Positions 26,983 to 35,236 of a stretch of DNA of 64,000 nucleotides are shown in pieces. Origin of the DNA: MM2 sp035460165. Its GTDB lineage: Bacteria; Pseudomonadota; Gammaproteobacteria; Burkholderiales; Methylophilaceae. The notes under the pieces were generated by a model, which saw nothing but the letters and a program-made list of their open reading frames with translations, did no database searches and was not told where the DNA came from. Location of the stretch: positions 73,411 to 137,410 of the forward strand of contig DATHWW010000019.1 in the NCBI GenBank assembly GCA_035460165.1, read 5' to 3'. Position 1 is the stretch's first letter; each line of letters opens with the position of its first letter. A program made the position numbers and the translations under genes.

Positions 26983-27781
26983 ACCCCTTTAAGCTAAATT
27001 GAATCGGTACGATGACCCACGCATCCACGGGCTTGTCGCCTTGACGTGCAGGTACGAATTTCCACTTCCGAACGGTATTGAGAGCCACCTGGTCCAGACG
27101 GTCGTAGCCGCTGGACTTGTGCAATACCACCGACTTGGCGGTTCCGCCCGCTGCAACGTGCACGCGCAGCAGGACACGCCCTTCTTCACCCATGCGCCTG
27201 GATAGCGATGGGTATCCTGGAGCGGGGTTATCGAGATAATCGGCATTGAAGCGCGGCGGATCGACGGGAGGATCTTCTTCCGCTGGCGCGGGAGGAGCCG
27301 CTTGGGCCACCTCAGGCTGCGGCGGCGGTGCAATTTCAGGCGCAGGCGCGGGCGGAGTGGGTGCCAGCGGCTCAACCGAGGGCGCAGGAACATTCTCGGG
27401 AGCCTTGGATACCAGTTGCGGTTCGGGTTGCACGACCGGCTCCGGTTTCTTCACGGGCTTGGGTTCGGTTTTTTTCTTGACTGGTTTGGGCGTCGCAGGC
27501 AGCGGCTTGGGCGGTGTGATTTCCGGCTTGGGAGCTTCCGGTGCCGGCTCGGGCGTAATCAGGCTGACCATGACGGGACGCGGCGGCTCGGGAACCTCCG
27601 TGCGGTAACTTGCCAGCACAGCGATGACTGCGGCATGCAGTGCAATTACCACGAGCAGCGATTTGGGTGCGATGCGCGGCAATTGGATACCGGGAAGATC
27701 AGGCATGGCCGCCAGGCGCGCCATGCTTTCATCGGGCATAACCACATTGGCCCCTGAAGATACGGCCGCGTTAGTGGACAT
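26981..27781 (-). CDS. tonB: TonB-family energy transducer
   Basis: The 266-residue protein has one N-terminal membrane anchor (SLLVVIALHAAVIAVLASY), a long Pro/Lys/Glu-rich periplasmic spacer and a C-terminal TonB domain (YPSLSRRMGEEGRVLLRVHV, then VRKWKFVPARQGDKPV). It carries proton-motive force from ExbB/ExbD to outer-membrane receptors. It is the third gene after hemP and the small Cys protein and overlaps the latter by 11 bp, so it probably serves the haem receptor at 37705. No exbB or exbD follows it. The start could also be the ATG at 27790. Confidence 0.88.
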   Translation of the reverse strand: MSTNAAVSSGANVVMPDESMARLAAMPDLPGIQLPRIAPKSLLVVIALHAAVIAVLASYRTEVPEPPRPVMVSLITPEPAPEAPKPEITPPKPLPATPKPVKKKTEPKPVKKPEPVVQPEPQLVSKAPENVPAPSVEPLAPTPPAPAPEIAPPPQPEVAQAAPPAPAEEDPPVDPPRFNADYLDNPAPGYPSLSRRMGEEGRVLLRVHVAAGGTAKSVVLHKSSGYDRLDQVALNTVRKWKFVPARQGDKPVDAWVIVPIQFSLKG

Positions 27782-28007
27782 GATATCCATCCTGCCCGTA
27801 AAACCCGCCATCGCGCAGGGATGCCTTGTCGAGGTTCGCGACAGCGGTCGCGATCAGGCTTGAAAGATTGCGGAAGGCATCATCCTTGAGCCGCAAGCTC
27901 ACGGAGCCAACTTCGAGTTCCGCAACACGGCAATCGTGACAATAGACCACCCTGCAGCCGCTTTCGCCGGCCAACACCGTCTTGTTGCATGGCTTGCTTG
28001 CACTCAT
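27771..28007 (-). CDS. small cysteine-containing protein of the hemP-tonB operon
   Basis: I do not recognise this 78-residue protein by name. It starts MSASKPCNKTVLAG behind AAGGG, has a C-x5-C-x2-C stretch (CRVVYCHDC) that looks like a metal or haem site, then a regular VAELEVGSVSLRLKDDAFRN segment and a helical end. Its 3' end overlaps the tonB start by 11 bp, implying translational coupling. Position between hemP and tonB under a Fur box suggests a role in haem or iron uptake. Confidence 0.72.
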   Translation of the reverse strand: MSASKPCNKTVLAGESGCRVVYCHDCRVAELEVGSVSLRLKDDAFRNLSSLIATAVANLDKASLRDGGFYGQDGYHVH

Positions 28008-28133
28008 GAATACCCTTTTATCAACCCAACTCCCTGTACTGCCTGCCGGAGCGATTCCATGCTGCTTACCGCCGCCGCGCTGATGGCGCACCTGACTGGC
28101 TTGCACCCGTGACCGGGTTAATGTTGTTCTGGT

Positions 28134-28322
28134 TTACTTGGTCAGAATAAGCTTGCCCTGGCTGGTGATGCGCAGCCGGTACTCTTCGCCGACATGCTCG
28201 ATCACCAATTCACGCAGCGATCCGAACAAGTCTTTGCTGCTGATACGCTTGCGGGCGGACGCAACATCGCCGGTCCGGGATTCGGATGCAAAGACGATGG
28301 ATTTGTCGGAAGGCTTAATCAT
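28134..28322 (-). CDS. hemP: hemin uptake protein HemP/HmuP
   Basis: The 62-residue protein ends RISSKDLFGSLRELVIEHVG and then EEYRLRITSQGKLILTK, the hallmark of HemP/HmuP. Family members are small cytosolic activators or accessory factors of haem receptor expression. The ATG at 28322 has no Shine-Dalgarno. A consensus promoter ends only seven bases upstream, so the mRNA may be leaderless. It is first in a Fur-controlled operon with the small Cys protein and tonB. Confidence 0.92.
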   Translation of the reverse strand: MIKPSDKSIVFASESRTGDVASARKRISSKDLFGSLRELVIEHVGEEYRLRITSQGKLILTK

Positions 28323-28327
28323 GTTGC

Positions 28328-28358
28328 AAATGATAATGATTCTTAACACCAGTGTCAA
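28328..28358 (-). promoter_or_regulatory. hemP promoter with overlapping Fur box
   Basis: On the minus strand TTGACA (28353-28358), a 17-bp spacer and TATCAT (28330-28335) form a strong sigma-70 promoter. The Fur-like sequence TTAAGAATCATTATCATTT (28328-28346) covers the -10 region. The hemP ATG begins seven bases after the -10 element. Confidence 0.82.
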
Positions 28359-28541
28359 CACGCCGCGCAACTCCCCGCCGACATTACTTTGGGATATCTA
28401 CAGGGTAAGCCTCAGGAATGCCCGGCGCCATGAAGCCATGGGGTGATAACGCACGTATCCCTCGGACGGGGACTTGGTCTTATCCACATCCAACTCAGAT
28501 CAAGGAAGGAGTGCCAACCGACAAAAAACGGATTAAAAACT

Positions 28542-30434
28542 TTAAACCAACCCCAGCGCCTTCATGCGGCGATACATCGTATTGCGGCTGATGCCGAGTT
28601 GGCGGGCGGCGGCGGAGACATTGCCTTCATGACAGCGCAATGCGGCGCGTATGGCCTCGCCGGCGAGGTCGTCAAGGGTGGCCCCTTCCGGCTCCGTTTC
28701 GGCAAACCGTTCCAGGTCGTCAAGGAAATCCTGCGTCAGGTGCAATTCGGTGACCGGCTTGCCGGAAGCCAGTGCGAGTGCCGTCCGCACCACATTGTGC
28801 AACTGGCGGATATTGCCCGGCCAGGGATGCGAGCGGAAAAGCTCCATGACCTCGGGCGTGAATTCCGCATGCTCCGCGTGCTCGATCTGCAGCAGCATAT
28901 CCAGCAGCGCGGATAAATCCGTGCGCTGCCTGAGCGGAGGCAACGTCACCGACAGGCCGTTCAGACGGTAATAGAGATCGCTACGGAACTCGCCGCTTTC
29001 GACCTTCTCGCGCAGTTTCTGGTTGGTGGCGCTGACCAGCGAAAAATCCAGTGCCTTGGCCTTGCTGCCGCCTAGCGGAGTGACGCTGCGTTCCTGCAAT
29101 ACGCGCAGCAGCCGGGCCTGCAATGCCAGCGGCATATCCCCGATTTCGTCCAGAAATAACGTCCCGCCGTGCGCCTGCTCCAGTTTGCCTGGGCTGCCCC
29201 GGCGGCGCGCGCCGGTGAATGCGCCCTCCTCATAACCGAACAGCTCGGACTCGATCAGGCCTTCCGGCAAGGCGGCGCAATTCACCGCCACCCAGGGGCC
29301 GTGGCTGCGCGATGAGGCATCGTGAATGGCGCGCGCAAAGAGCTCCTTGCCGACGCCGGTTTCGCCTTCGATAAGAATGGGAATACCTTGCTGCAGCACC
29401 ATTTTTACCTGCGCAATGGCGCGGGCGACACGCGGGTCGCCACTGTCCAGCATGTCAAAATTCGCGGCGGAAGTGCGCTTGGGTCGTGCCGATAATTCGG
29501 CGCGAGCGGCGGCGGAACTCCGCTCCGGCGAAATCTCCAGACGCGCAAACAGGCGCGCGCCGTTGGCAAGTCGCAGCGGGAAGATCAACTGCTCGGCCGA
29601 TGCGCCACGCGCAAGGGTCGCGTTCAGCGGCATGTCGAACAGGCTATCGAAGGGAATGCCGCGCGCCGGGCCGGCCAGCTCAAGCTGGAATTGCCCGCTG
29701 CGATTCAGGGCCATCAGCGTGCCGTCGCCGGAAAATACCGCGATGCCCTCCCACAACGTGCCTATGAATTCCGGACGGGCATGGAAATGCAGCGCGAACT
29801 CGCCCTTGCAACTGGCACGGAACAACCGGTTTTCGATCATTTGCGCCGCCATCTTGACCAGGGCCAGGGTGTGCTGCTGCGGCATCAGGTAGTCGTTGGA
29901 AACGTCCAGCGTGCCGACCAGCTCATTGGCCGCGCCGAAAATAGGCACCGCCGAACAGCTGAGAATATGATGGCGCTCCATGTAATGCTCGGCGCCCTGC
30001 ACCGTCATCGGGGCTTTATCGACCAGCGCCGTGCCGATGGCATTCGTCCCGCGCTGATCCTCATGCCAGGAGCATCCGGGGCTGAGTGCGATGCGTTGTG
30101 CTGCGCTGAGGAAATTATCGTCGCCCAGGCTGTGCAGTATCAGGCCCTCGTCGTCGGTCAGGATCACCATGCTGCGCGTATGCGAAATCTGCTCGTTCAG
30201 CGTCGCCATTTCCGGGCGGGCATGGGATAGCAGCAGCTCGTTCTTTTCGCATTTACGCGCCAGTTCGTCATGGGTAATCAGCTCATTGACGACGGGAGAA
30301 GAGGTCTCGAGGCCACTGTCCAGGCAGCGCCGCCAGGAGCGTTCAATCGCCTCGGCGACGGCTCCTTGCCGCACACGTCCGGCAGAAAAAAATTCCTGCC
30401 TGGCGCGCAAAACTGCTTGCGTATCATCTTGCAT
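28542..30434 (-). CDS. AcoR-like sigma-54-dependent transcriptional activator
   Basis: This 630-residue enhancer-binding protein has an N-terminal GAF-type sensor region (about 50-290), an AAA+ domain with Walker A GETGVGKE, the sigma-54 contact motif GAFTGA, and GGTLFLDEIGDMP, and a Fis-type helix-turn-helix (GNVSAAARQLGISRNTMYRR). There is no receiver domain, so it probably senses a small molecule directly. The ATG at 30434 is preferred over one 78 bp upstream because the family starts near this point and an AGAGGA site precedes it. It is divergent from the xoxF-type gene, which has a sigma-54 promoter. Confidence 0.92.
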   Translation of the reverse strand: MQDDTQAVLRARQEFFSAGRVRQGAVAEAIERSWRRCLDSGLETSSPVVNELITHDELARKCEKNELLLSHARPEMATLNEQISHTRSMVILTDDEGLILHSLGDDNFLSAAQRIALSPGCSWHEDQRGTNAIGTALVDKAPMTVQGAEHYMERHHILSCSAVPIFGAANELVGTLDVSNDYLMPQQHTLALVKMAAQMIENRLFRASCKGEFALHFHARPEFIGTLWEGIAVFSGDGTLMALNRSGQFQLELAGPARGIPFDSLFDMPLNATLARGASAEQLIFPLRLANGARLFARLEISPERSSAAARAELSARPKRTSAANFDMLDSGDPRVARAIAQVKMVLQQGIPILIEGETGVGKELFARAIHDASSRSHGPWVAVNCAALPEGLIESELFGYEEGAFTGARRRGSPGKLEQAHGGTLFLDEIGDMPLALQARLLRVLQERSVTPLGGSKAKALDFSLVSATNQKLREKVESGEFRSDLYYRLNGLSVTLPPLRQRTDLSALLDMLLQIEHAEHAEFTPEVMELFRSHPWPGNIRQLHNVVRTALALASGKPVTELHLTQDFLDDLERFAETEPEGATLDDLAGEAIRAALRCHEGNVSAAARQLGISRNTMYRRMKALGLV

Positions 30435-30483
30435 GAACGGGGTCCTCTGGGGCTGTTTCAACCTTGGTAATCTGTGCCACCCG

Positions 30484-30496
30484 CAGGTGACACCTG
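30484..30496. promoter_or_regulatory. palindrome, candidate activator-binding site
   Basis: CAGGTGACACCTG is a perfect 6-1-6 inverted repeat, about 130 bp upstream of the sigma-54 -24 element at 30624. This is the usual distance for an enhancer. GTGCCAC and GTGACA half-site-like words flank it. The assignment to the adjacent activator is inferred from position only. Confidence 0.5.
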
Positions 30497-30623
30497 TGCA
30501 TTTCCGTGACAACGGGGGAATTTTTCATTCCCCGATTATTTTTATTCGAACGCACTCGACAATTGGCGACGAAGCCTTGCAGGACAACGCCTTCCTCAAT
30601 GCGCTTGCTGCATCTCGGCATTC

Positions 30624-30638
30624 TGGCACGCCAGTTGC
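30624..30638 (+). promoter_or_regulatory. sigma-54 (-24/-12) promoter of the PQQ dehydrogenase gene
   Basis: TGGCACG, four bases and TTGC match the -24/-12 consensus exactly, with the invariant GG and GC dinucleotides 12 bp apart. Transcription should start near 30650, leaving a leader of about 90 bases before the GTG at 30743. The rest of the 308-bp gap 30435-30742 holds the palindrome at 30484 and no gene. Confidence 0.88.
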
Positions 30639-30742
30639 GTAGATGAGTTGTGTCGATGATACGGCAATCGCTGATATCACGACAAGCGAATCTGATTTAG
30701 AGCTTGGCTCTAACCAATAAAACTAGTCTTTGGAGAATTAGC

Positions 30743-32614
30743 GTGAAATTTCAACCGTTGAAACTGGCTCTCGGTACCACCATGCTCGGCCTGCTCAGCC
30801 TGCCGGCATTCGCGAGCGACGAGCTGACGAAGCTCATGCAGGACGACGCCCAATGGGCGCATCCCCGCAAGGATTTTGCCAATACCGGCTATAGCCGCCT
30901 CAATCAGATCAACCAGAGCAACGTCAAATCTCTGAAGCTGGCCTGGACGTTCGCCACCGGTGTCAACCGTGGCCATGAAGGCGCGCCGCTGGTGGTCGGC
31001 GACACCATGTACATTCATACCGCTTTCCCGAACAACGTCTACGCGCTGGATCTGAACGACAACCAGAAGATCAAGTGGGCTTACTTCCCCAAGCAGGATC
31101 CGGCGGTGCAGGCGCTGCTGTGCTGCGATAACGTCAGCCGCGGCCTGGGCTACGGCGATGGCAAGATATTCCTGCAGCAGAATGACGGCATGCTGGTCGC
31201 GCTCGACGCCAAGTCCGGCGAAAAAGTCTGGGATGTGGCTGTCGTGAACACGCAGGAAGGCGCTTCCACCACCAATGCGCCGCATATCGTCAAAGACAAG
31301 GTCATTACAGGCTGCTCCGGCGGCGAATACGGCGTCCGCTGCTACCTCTCCGCCTACAATATCAAGGACGGCAAGCTGGCTTGGCGCGCTTACAGCACCG
31401 GCCCGGATAGCGAAGTGCTGATCGGCAAGGATTTCAACAAGGAAAACCCGCATTACAGCGCGCTTTCCTTGTATGAAGACGTGAATGGCGGCAACAAACA
31501 GGGCGGCTCCTTCAAGGCATTGACCAAGCAACAACTGAAGTATCCGGAAAGCGAACTCGGCGTCAAAACCTGGCTCAAGCCGCAGGCACGCAAGGACGGC
31601 TGGCAGAATGGCGGCGGTGCAACCTGGGGCTGGTATTCCTACGACCCGGCGCTCAACCTGCTGTACTACGGCAGCGGAAACCCCGGCACCTGGAACCCTG
31701 ACGTGCGCCCCGGCGACAACAAGTGGTCGATGACCATCTTCGCGCGTGACGTGGACACCGGCATGGCACGCTGGGGTTACCAGATGACGCCGCATGACGA
31801 GTGGGATTACGACGGCATGAACGAAGTCATCCTGTGGGATGCCAAAGGCAAGAAGCTCGCTTCGCACTTCGACCGCAACGGTTTCGCCTACACCTTCGAC
31901 CGCACCAACGGCACCCTGCTGGTCGCCGAAAAAATGCGTCCGTTCGTCAATTGGGCGACTTCCATCGACCTCAAGTCCGGCGTACCGAACAAGGATCCCA
32001 AGTTCTCCACCCATCAGGACTACAACGCGCAAGGCATCTGCCCTTCCGCGCTGGGCGTCAAGGATGAGCAGCCGGCGGCCTTCTCGCCCAAGACCGGTCT
32101 GTTTTACGTTCCGCTCAACCATGTGTGCATGACGTATGAACCGGTCGAATCCAAATACGTTGCCGGCCAGCCGTGGGTAGGGTCGACGCTGACCATGTTC
32201 GCCGGCCCCGAAGGCGTGATGGGCGGCTTCATGGCCTGGGATGGCCTCAAGGGCAAGTCGGTCTGGTACAACAAGGAAAAATTCTCCGCCTGGGGCGGCG
32301 TATTGGCCACCTCCACCAATCTGGTGTTCTATGGCACGCTGGACCGCTGGTTCAAGGCGCTGGACGCACGCACCGGCAAGGAACTGTGGAAATTCCAGGT
32401 CGGCTCCGGCGTCGTCGGCAATGCGATCACGTACAGCCACAAGGGCAAGCAGTATGTCGGCGTACTCTCCGGCATCGGCGGCTGGGCCGGCGTGGCAATG
32501 AATCTGGGCATGACCAACGATACCGACGGCCTCGGTGCTGCCGGCGGCTATAAGGAGCTGGTCAAGTTCAACGCGGCTCCTGGCGGCGGCGCAATGAACG
32601 TGTTCAGTCTGTAA
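30743..32614 (+). CDS. xoxF: XoxF-type lanthanide/PQQ-dependent methanol (alcohol) dehydrogenase
   Basis: This periplasmic quinoprotein propeller has 623 residues, with a signal peptide (after the GTG start: KFQPLKLALGTTMLGLLSLP, cleaved near AFA-SD). It has the adjacent-cysteine pair in LLCCDN, the metal-ligand Glu in SGGEYGVR and Asn in GSGNPGTWNP, and the catalytic Asp355 in DEWDYDG. Asp357 two residues later is the signature of lanthanide-dependent XoxF; calcium enzymes (MxaF) have Ala there. The GTG at 30743 has TGGAGA upstream. No xoxG cytochrome or xoxJ follows, and regulation by sigma-54 is unusual. The substrate may be methanol or another short alcohol. Confidence 0.85.
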   Translation: MKFQPLKLALGTTMLGLLSLPAFASDELTKLMQDDAQWAHPRKDFANTGYSRLNQINQSNVKSLKLAWTFATGVNRGHEGAPLVVGDTMYIHTAFPNNVYALDLNDNQKIKWAYFPKQDPAVQALLCCDNVSRGLGYGDGKIFLQQNDGMLVALDAKSGEKVWDVAVVNTQEGASTTNAPHIVKDKVITGCSGGEYGVRCYLSAYNIKDGKLAWRAYSTGPDSEVLIGKDFNKENPHYSALSLYEDVNGGNKQGGSFKALTKQQLKYPESELGVKTWLKPQARKDGWQNGGGATWGWYSYDPALNLLYYGSGNPGTWNPDVRPGDNKWSMTIFARDVDTGMARWGYQMTPHDEWDYDGMNEVILWDAKGKKLASHFDRNGFAYTFDRTNGTLLVAEKMRPFVNWATSIDLKSGVPNKDPKFSTHQDYNAQGICPSALGVKDEQPAAFSPKTGLFYVPLNHVCMTYEPVESKYVAGQPWVGSTLTMFAGPEGVMGGFMAWDGLKGKSVWYNKEKFSAWGGVLATSTNLVFYGTLDRWFKALDARTGKELWKFQVGSGVVGNAITYSHKGKQYVGVLSGIGGWAGVAMNLGMTNDTDGLGAAGGYKELVKFNAAPGGGAMNVFSL

Positions 32615-32624
32615 TCCTCCCGAT

Positions 32625-32706
32625 CGCGCCCGGATCAACGCCGGGCGCGGGTTGTTGTAATTTCGCGATCCTCGCCCCTCTCTTTGCCATGGAGGGGCAT
32701 TTTTTT
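32625..32706 (+). terminator. hairpin plus rho-independent terminator after xoxF
   Basis: A GC-rich 9-bp stem (CGCGCCCGG 32625 / CCGGGCGCG 32641) is followed by a terminator hairpin GCCCCTC (32674) / GAGGGGC (32692) and a run of T (32700-32706). The remaining bases to 32934 hold no gene I can support. Confidence 0.85.
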
Positions 32707-32934
32707 GTGCAGCATCCAGTTGCTCTCCCCTGCGTCAGCCTCAGTAAACCCCCTATTGAATAAAGCTCCCTCGCGGAATACCATACTAAACAAGTCAACA
32801 ATTAATCGGGGATAGCTAAAAGCACCGGATATTGCTTCGTTTCATGTGTTCGCACGCGTGCTTGCGTCCCCGGATTGCCCGGGAGGTTCGTCCAAAAATT
32901 TACAGGCGCTACTTTTTGAAGAAGGGAACACATC

Positions 32935-33462
32935 ATGAAAGCAAATCGAATTTCCGGCCTTTTCCTGTGCGCGTCAACCACCATGATGCTGTGGACTGGC
33001 GTTGCAATGAGCGCCGAATTGCCCAGGCAGGGCACAGTCAATTATGTCATCCACTATGTCATGAAACCGATCAATACCATTGATGTCGACAAGCTGGGCA
33101 AAGCCGTTGCGCTGGAAATGGTAGGAACGACAGCCAACATGGAGGGGAAACCCCTCATGGACAAGATGATCGCCCATTGTGTCGCGATCAAGATCGACTC
33201 CGGCAAGGCACAATACATGAACGGCGGCTGCACCATGACCGACAAGGACGGCGACCGGATTTTCACGATCTTTGATACCCGCGAACTTGTCGGCGCACTG
33301 CCGCGATTCGGCTGCGGCACCCATACCATCACCAACGGCTCGGGCAAATACAAAGGCATCACCGGCAAGGAACCCTTCAACTGCCTCATCCTGCCCAGCG
33401 CATCAGGGCAAGGCTGGAGCGGGATGGATATCGAACACCAGATGACTTATAAATTCGAGTAA
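32935..33462 (+). CDS. secreted hypothetical protein with allene-oxide-cyclase-like barrel features
   Basis: I do not recognise a named family with confidence. The 175-residue product has a signal peptide (cleavage near AMSA-EL). The C-terminal half alternates hydrophobic strands and contains ITNGSGKYKGITGKE, reminiscent of the GxGxYxGxxG turn in allene-oxide-cyclase-like or lipocalin-like barrels. Four or more cysteines in the mature part could form disulfides. It sits alone between xoxF and cfa, with its own leader. Confidence 0.6.
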   Translation: MKANRISGLFLCASTTMMLWTGVAMSAELPRQGTVNYVIHYVMKPINTIDVDKLGKAVALEMVGTTANMEGKPLMDKMIAHCVAIKIDSGKAQYMNGGCTMTDKDGDRIFTIFDTRELVGALPRFGCGTHTITNGSGKYKGITGKEPFNCLILPSASGQGWSGMDIEHQMTYKFE

Positions 33463-33538
33463 GGCTACTGTCGAAAGATACGCTTGAGGCAAAGAGAACG
33501 GTTCCTCCCTCTTGGCTATTGCAAAGATTTGCCGTCGA

Positions 33539-34738
33539 TCAGACGCTGTAGACATGCCGCCGGTTGAAAGGGTAATCCTGCGTCCCGCCCTTGTGGGGAC
33601 GGCCACCCAGTATCTGAAACAGCGCCATCCAGTTGTGCTCGAAGGCGTACGCCGAACCGGCCATGTAAATGCGCCAGATGCGGTATTTGTGCTCGCCTAT
33701 CATCGCCAGCGCTTCGTTCTGCCGCGACTCCAGACGTTCTACCCAACTCCATAGCGTGCGCGCGTAATGCGGCCGCAGATTCTCGGCATCCAGCGGTTCC
33801 AGGCCGGCTGCGGCCATCTCCTGCATCACGTTGGAGACATGCGTCAATTCACCACCTGGAAAGACATATTCGTCGACAAACTCCGCAATGCCACTGCCCA
33901 GGCCATGCGCCTCGACCGCCGTGGAGGTGATTCCATGATTCATCACCAGTCCGCCCGGGCGCAGCAGCCTGTATATCTTGGCAAAATACGCCGCCAGGTT
34001 GCGCCGGCCCACGTGTTCGAACATGCCGACACTGGCGATCTTGTCGTATGGGGGACTCTCCGGCACATCGCGATAATCCATTAACCGCACCTCTACCCTC
34101 CCCTCCAGGCCGCGACGCCGGATTTCCTCGTTCACGTAATCGCGCTGGTTGTCGGAGAGCGTGATGCCCGTTGCCTGCACGCCATATTTTTCCGCCGCGT
34201 GCAGGATGAATCCACCCCAGCCGCAACCGATATCCAGCAGGCGCTCGCCGGGCTTGAGCATCAGCTTGCGGCAGATGAGATCGAGCTTTTTCTCCTGGGC
34301 GAGATCCAGGTTGCAGTCGGCATCCTCGAAATAGGCACAGGAATAAACGCGGTTGCGGTCCAGCCACAGCCCGTAGAATTCATTGGAAACGTCGTAATGG
34401 TAAGTAATGTTGCGGCGGTCGCTGGCGCGAGTATGGCGCCACCAGCGCCAATCGGAACCGTTGCTGTGGCGAACGGGTGCATCCGCCTTGCACAGGGTGC
34501 GGCCAAGTTCGAGGATATCGCGAGCATTGCCATGCAGATCGATCCAGCCTTCGACGTATGCACGCGCCAGCCCGCCCAGACTGGGGTTGGCCAGTACGCG
34601 CAACGCACGGGGATCGGAAGCATGAATGTGCACCATCGGCTCGGGCGCGGCCATCACTTCCCCGCTCCAGAGATGCACTGCCAGCGGCAAGTCACTCAGC
34701 TTCTCGCCGAGTTGCCTGAGCAAAACGTTCTTGAGCAT
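33539..34738 (-). CDS. cfa: cyclopropane-fatty-acyl-phospholipid synthase
   Basis: This 399-residue SAM-dependent enzyme converts cis-unsaturated acyl chains of membrane phospholipids to cyclopropane chains. It has the SAM motif LLDIGCGWGGFILHAAEKYG, the family segment YSCAYFEDADCNLDLAQEKK, and MFEHVGRRNLAAYF. It ends near the membrane-binding aromatic region (FEHNWMALFQILGGRP). Known members are stationary-phase or stress induced. It is convergent with the secreted hypothetical protein. Confidence 0.94.
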   Translation of the reverse strand: MLKNVLLRQLGEKLSDLPLAVHLWSGEVMAAPEPMVHIHASDPRALRVLANPSLGGLARAYVEGWIDLHGNARDILELGRTLCKADAPVRHSNGSDWRWWRHTRASDRRNITYHYDVSNEFYGLWLDRNRVYSCAYFEDADCNLDLAQEKKLDLICRKLMLKPGERLLDIGCGWGGFILHAAEKYGVQATGITLSDNQRDYVNEEIRRRGLEGRVEVRLMDYRDVPESPPYDKIASVGMFEHVGRRNLAAYFAKIYRLLRPGGLVMNHGITSTAVEAHGLGSGIAEFVDEYVFPGGELTHVSNVMQEMAAAGLEPLDAENLRPHYARTLWSWVERLESRQNEALAMIGEHKYRIWRIYMAGSAYAFEHNWMALFQILGGRPHKGGTQDYPFNRRHVYSV

Positions 34739-34956
34739 CGCACTTCCCTCGTGTCGAAACAGCGAATCGGAACTTGTTGATTATACTAAGACAATATCAG
34801 GTGCCTGGGAATTCAGCCAAGGCGGTTCATTAAAATCATGAGGTGCATTTCATGACTACCCCGAATGCACACATCCTGTAGCTGGGTATAGTACGCTTCA
34901 CAGAAGCCGGGATTCCGGCGACTGTAAGCACTTAACTCAAACCTAAGGAGATTATT

Positions 34957-35028
34957 ATGTGGACCAAGCCCCAAGCTACCGAAATGCGTTTCGGCTTTGA
35001 AGTTACGATGTACGTTTGCAACCGCTAA
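34957..35028 (+). CDS. pqqA: pyrroloquinoline quinone precursor peptide PqqA
   Basis: A 23-codon gene reads MWTKPQATEMRFGFEVTMYV and then CNR. It has the invariant Glu and Tyr of the E-x3-Y core (EVTMY), which are cross-linked and excised to become PQQ. AAGGAG stands six bases before the ATG. A UUCG-capped terminator follows, and none of pqqB-pqqE is nearby, so this is a stand-alone precursor gene. A small hairpin (GCCGG 34906 / CCGGC 34915) lies in its leader. The product would supply the cofactor of the dehydrogenase at 30743. Confidence 0.95.
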   Translation: MWTKPQATEMRFGFEVTMYVCNR

Positions 35029-35077
35029 TTTGCGCTTGCATTAACCGGTAACCACGATGTGGTAGCCGGAATCAAAA

Positions 35078-35105
35078 ACGGCAGCTTCGGCTGCCGTTTT
35101 TGTTT
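35078..35105 (+). terminator. rho-independent terminator of pqqA
   Basis: ACGGCAGC, the stable TTCG tetraloop and GCTGCCGT (35078-35097) are followed by TTTTGTTT, 50 bp past the pqqA stop codon. It isolates pqqA from ahpC. Confidence 0.92.
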
Positions 35106-35127
35106 GTAGGGTATGCCACGTCCGAAT

Positions 35128-35144
35128 GATAGATTTTTATTATC
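35128..35144 (+). promoter_or_regulatory. possible OxyR half-site upstream of ahpC
   Basis: GATAGATTTTTATTATC has the dyad GATA-N9-TATC of one 17-bp half of an OxyR operator, about 95 bp before ahpC. The second half is weak, so this rests mainly on the known control of ahpC by OxyR. Confidence 0.35.
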
Positions 35145-35236
35145 AATGCAATAACAACAATCAATTTGTACTATTTATATCCCCTCCCTAGAATGCACTT
35201 CATCGCAGTTCAACAATCCAACTAGGAGAAAACACA

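Noticed and set aside
30710..32638. Long minus-strand reading frame opposite the xoxF-type gene
   Set aside because: It mirrors the coding frame of a clearly conserved gene, has no domain, signal or ribosome site, and GC-rich coding DNA commonly leaves such open frames.
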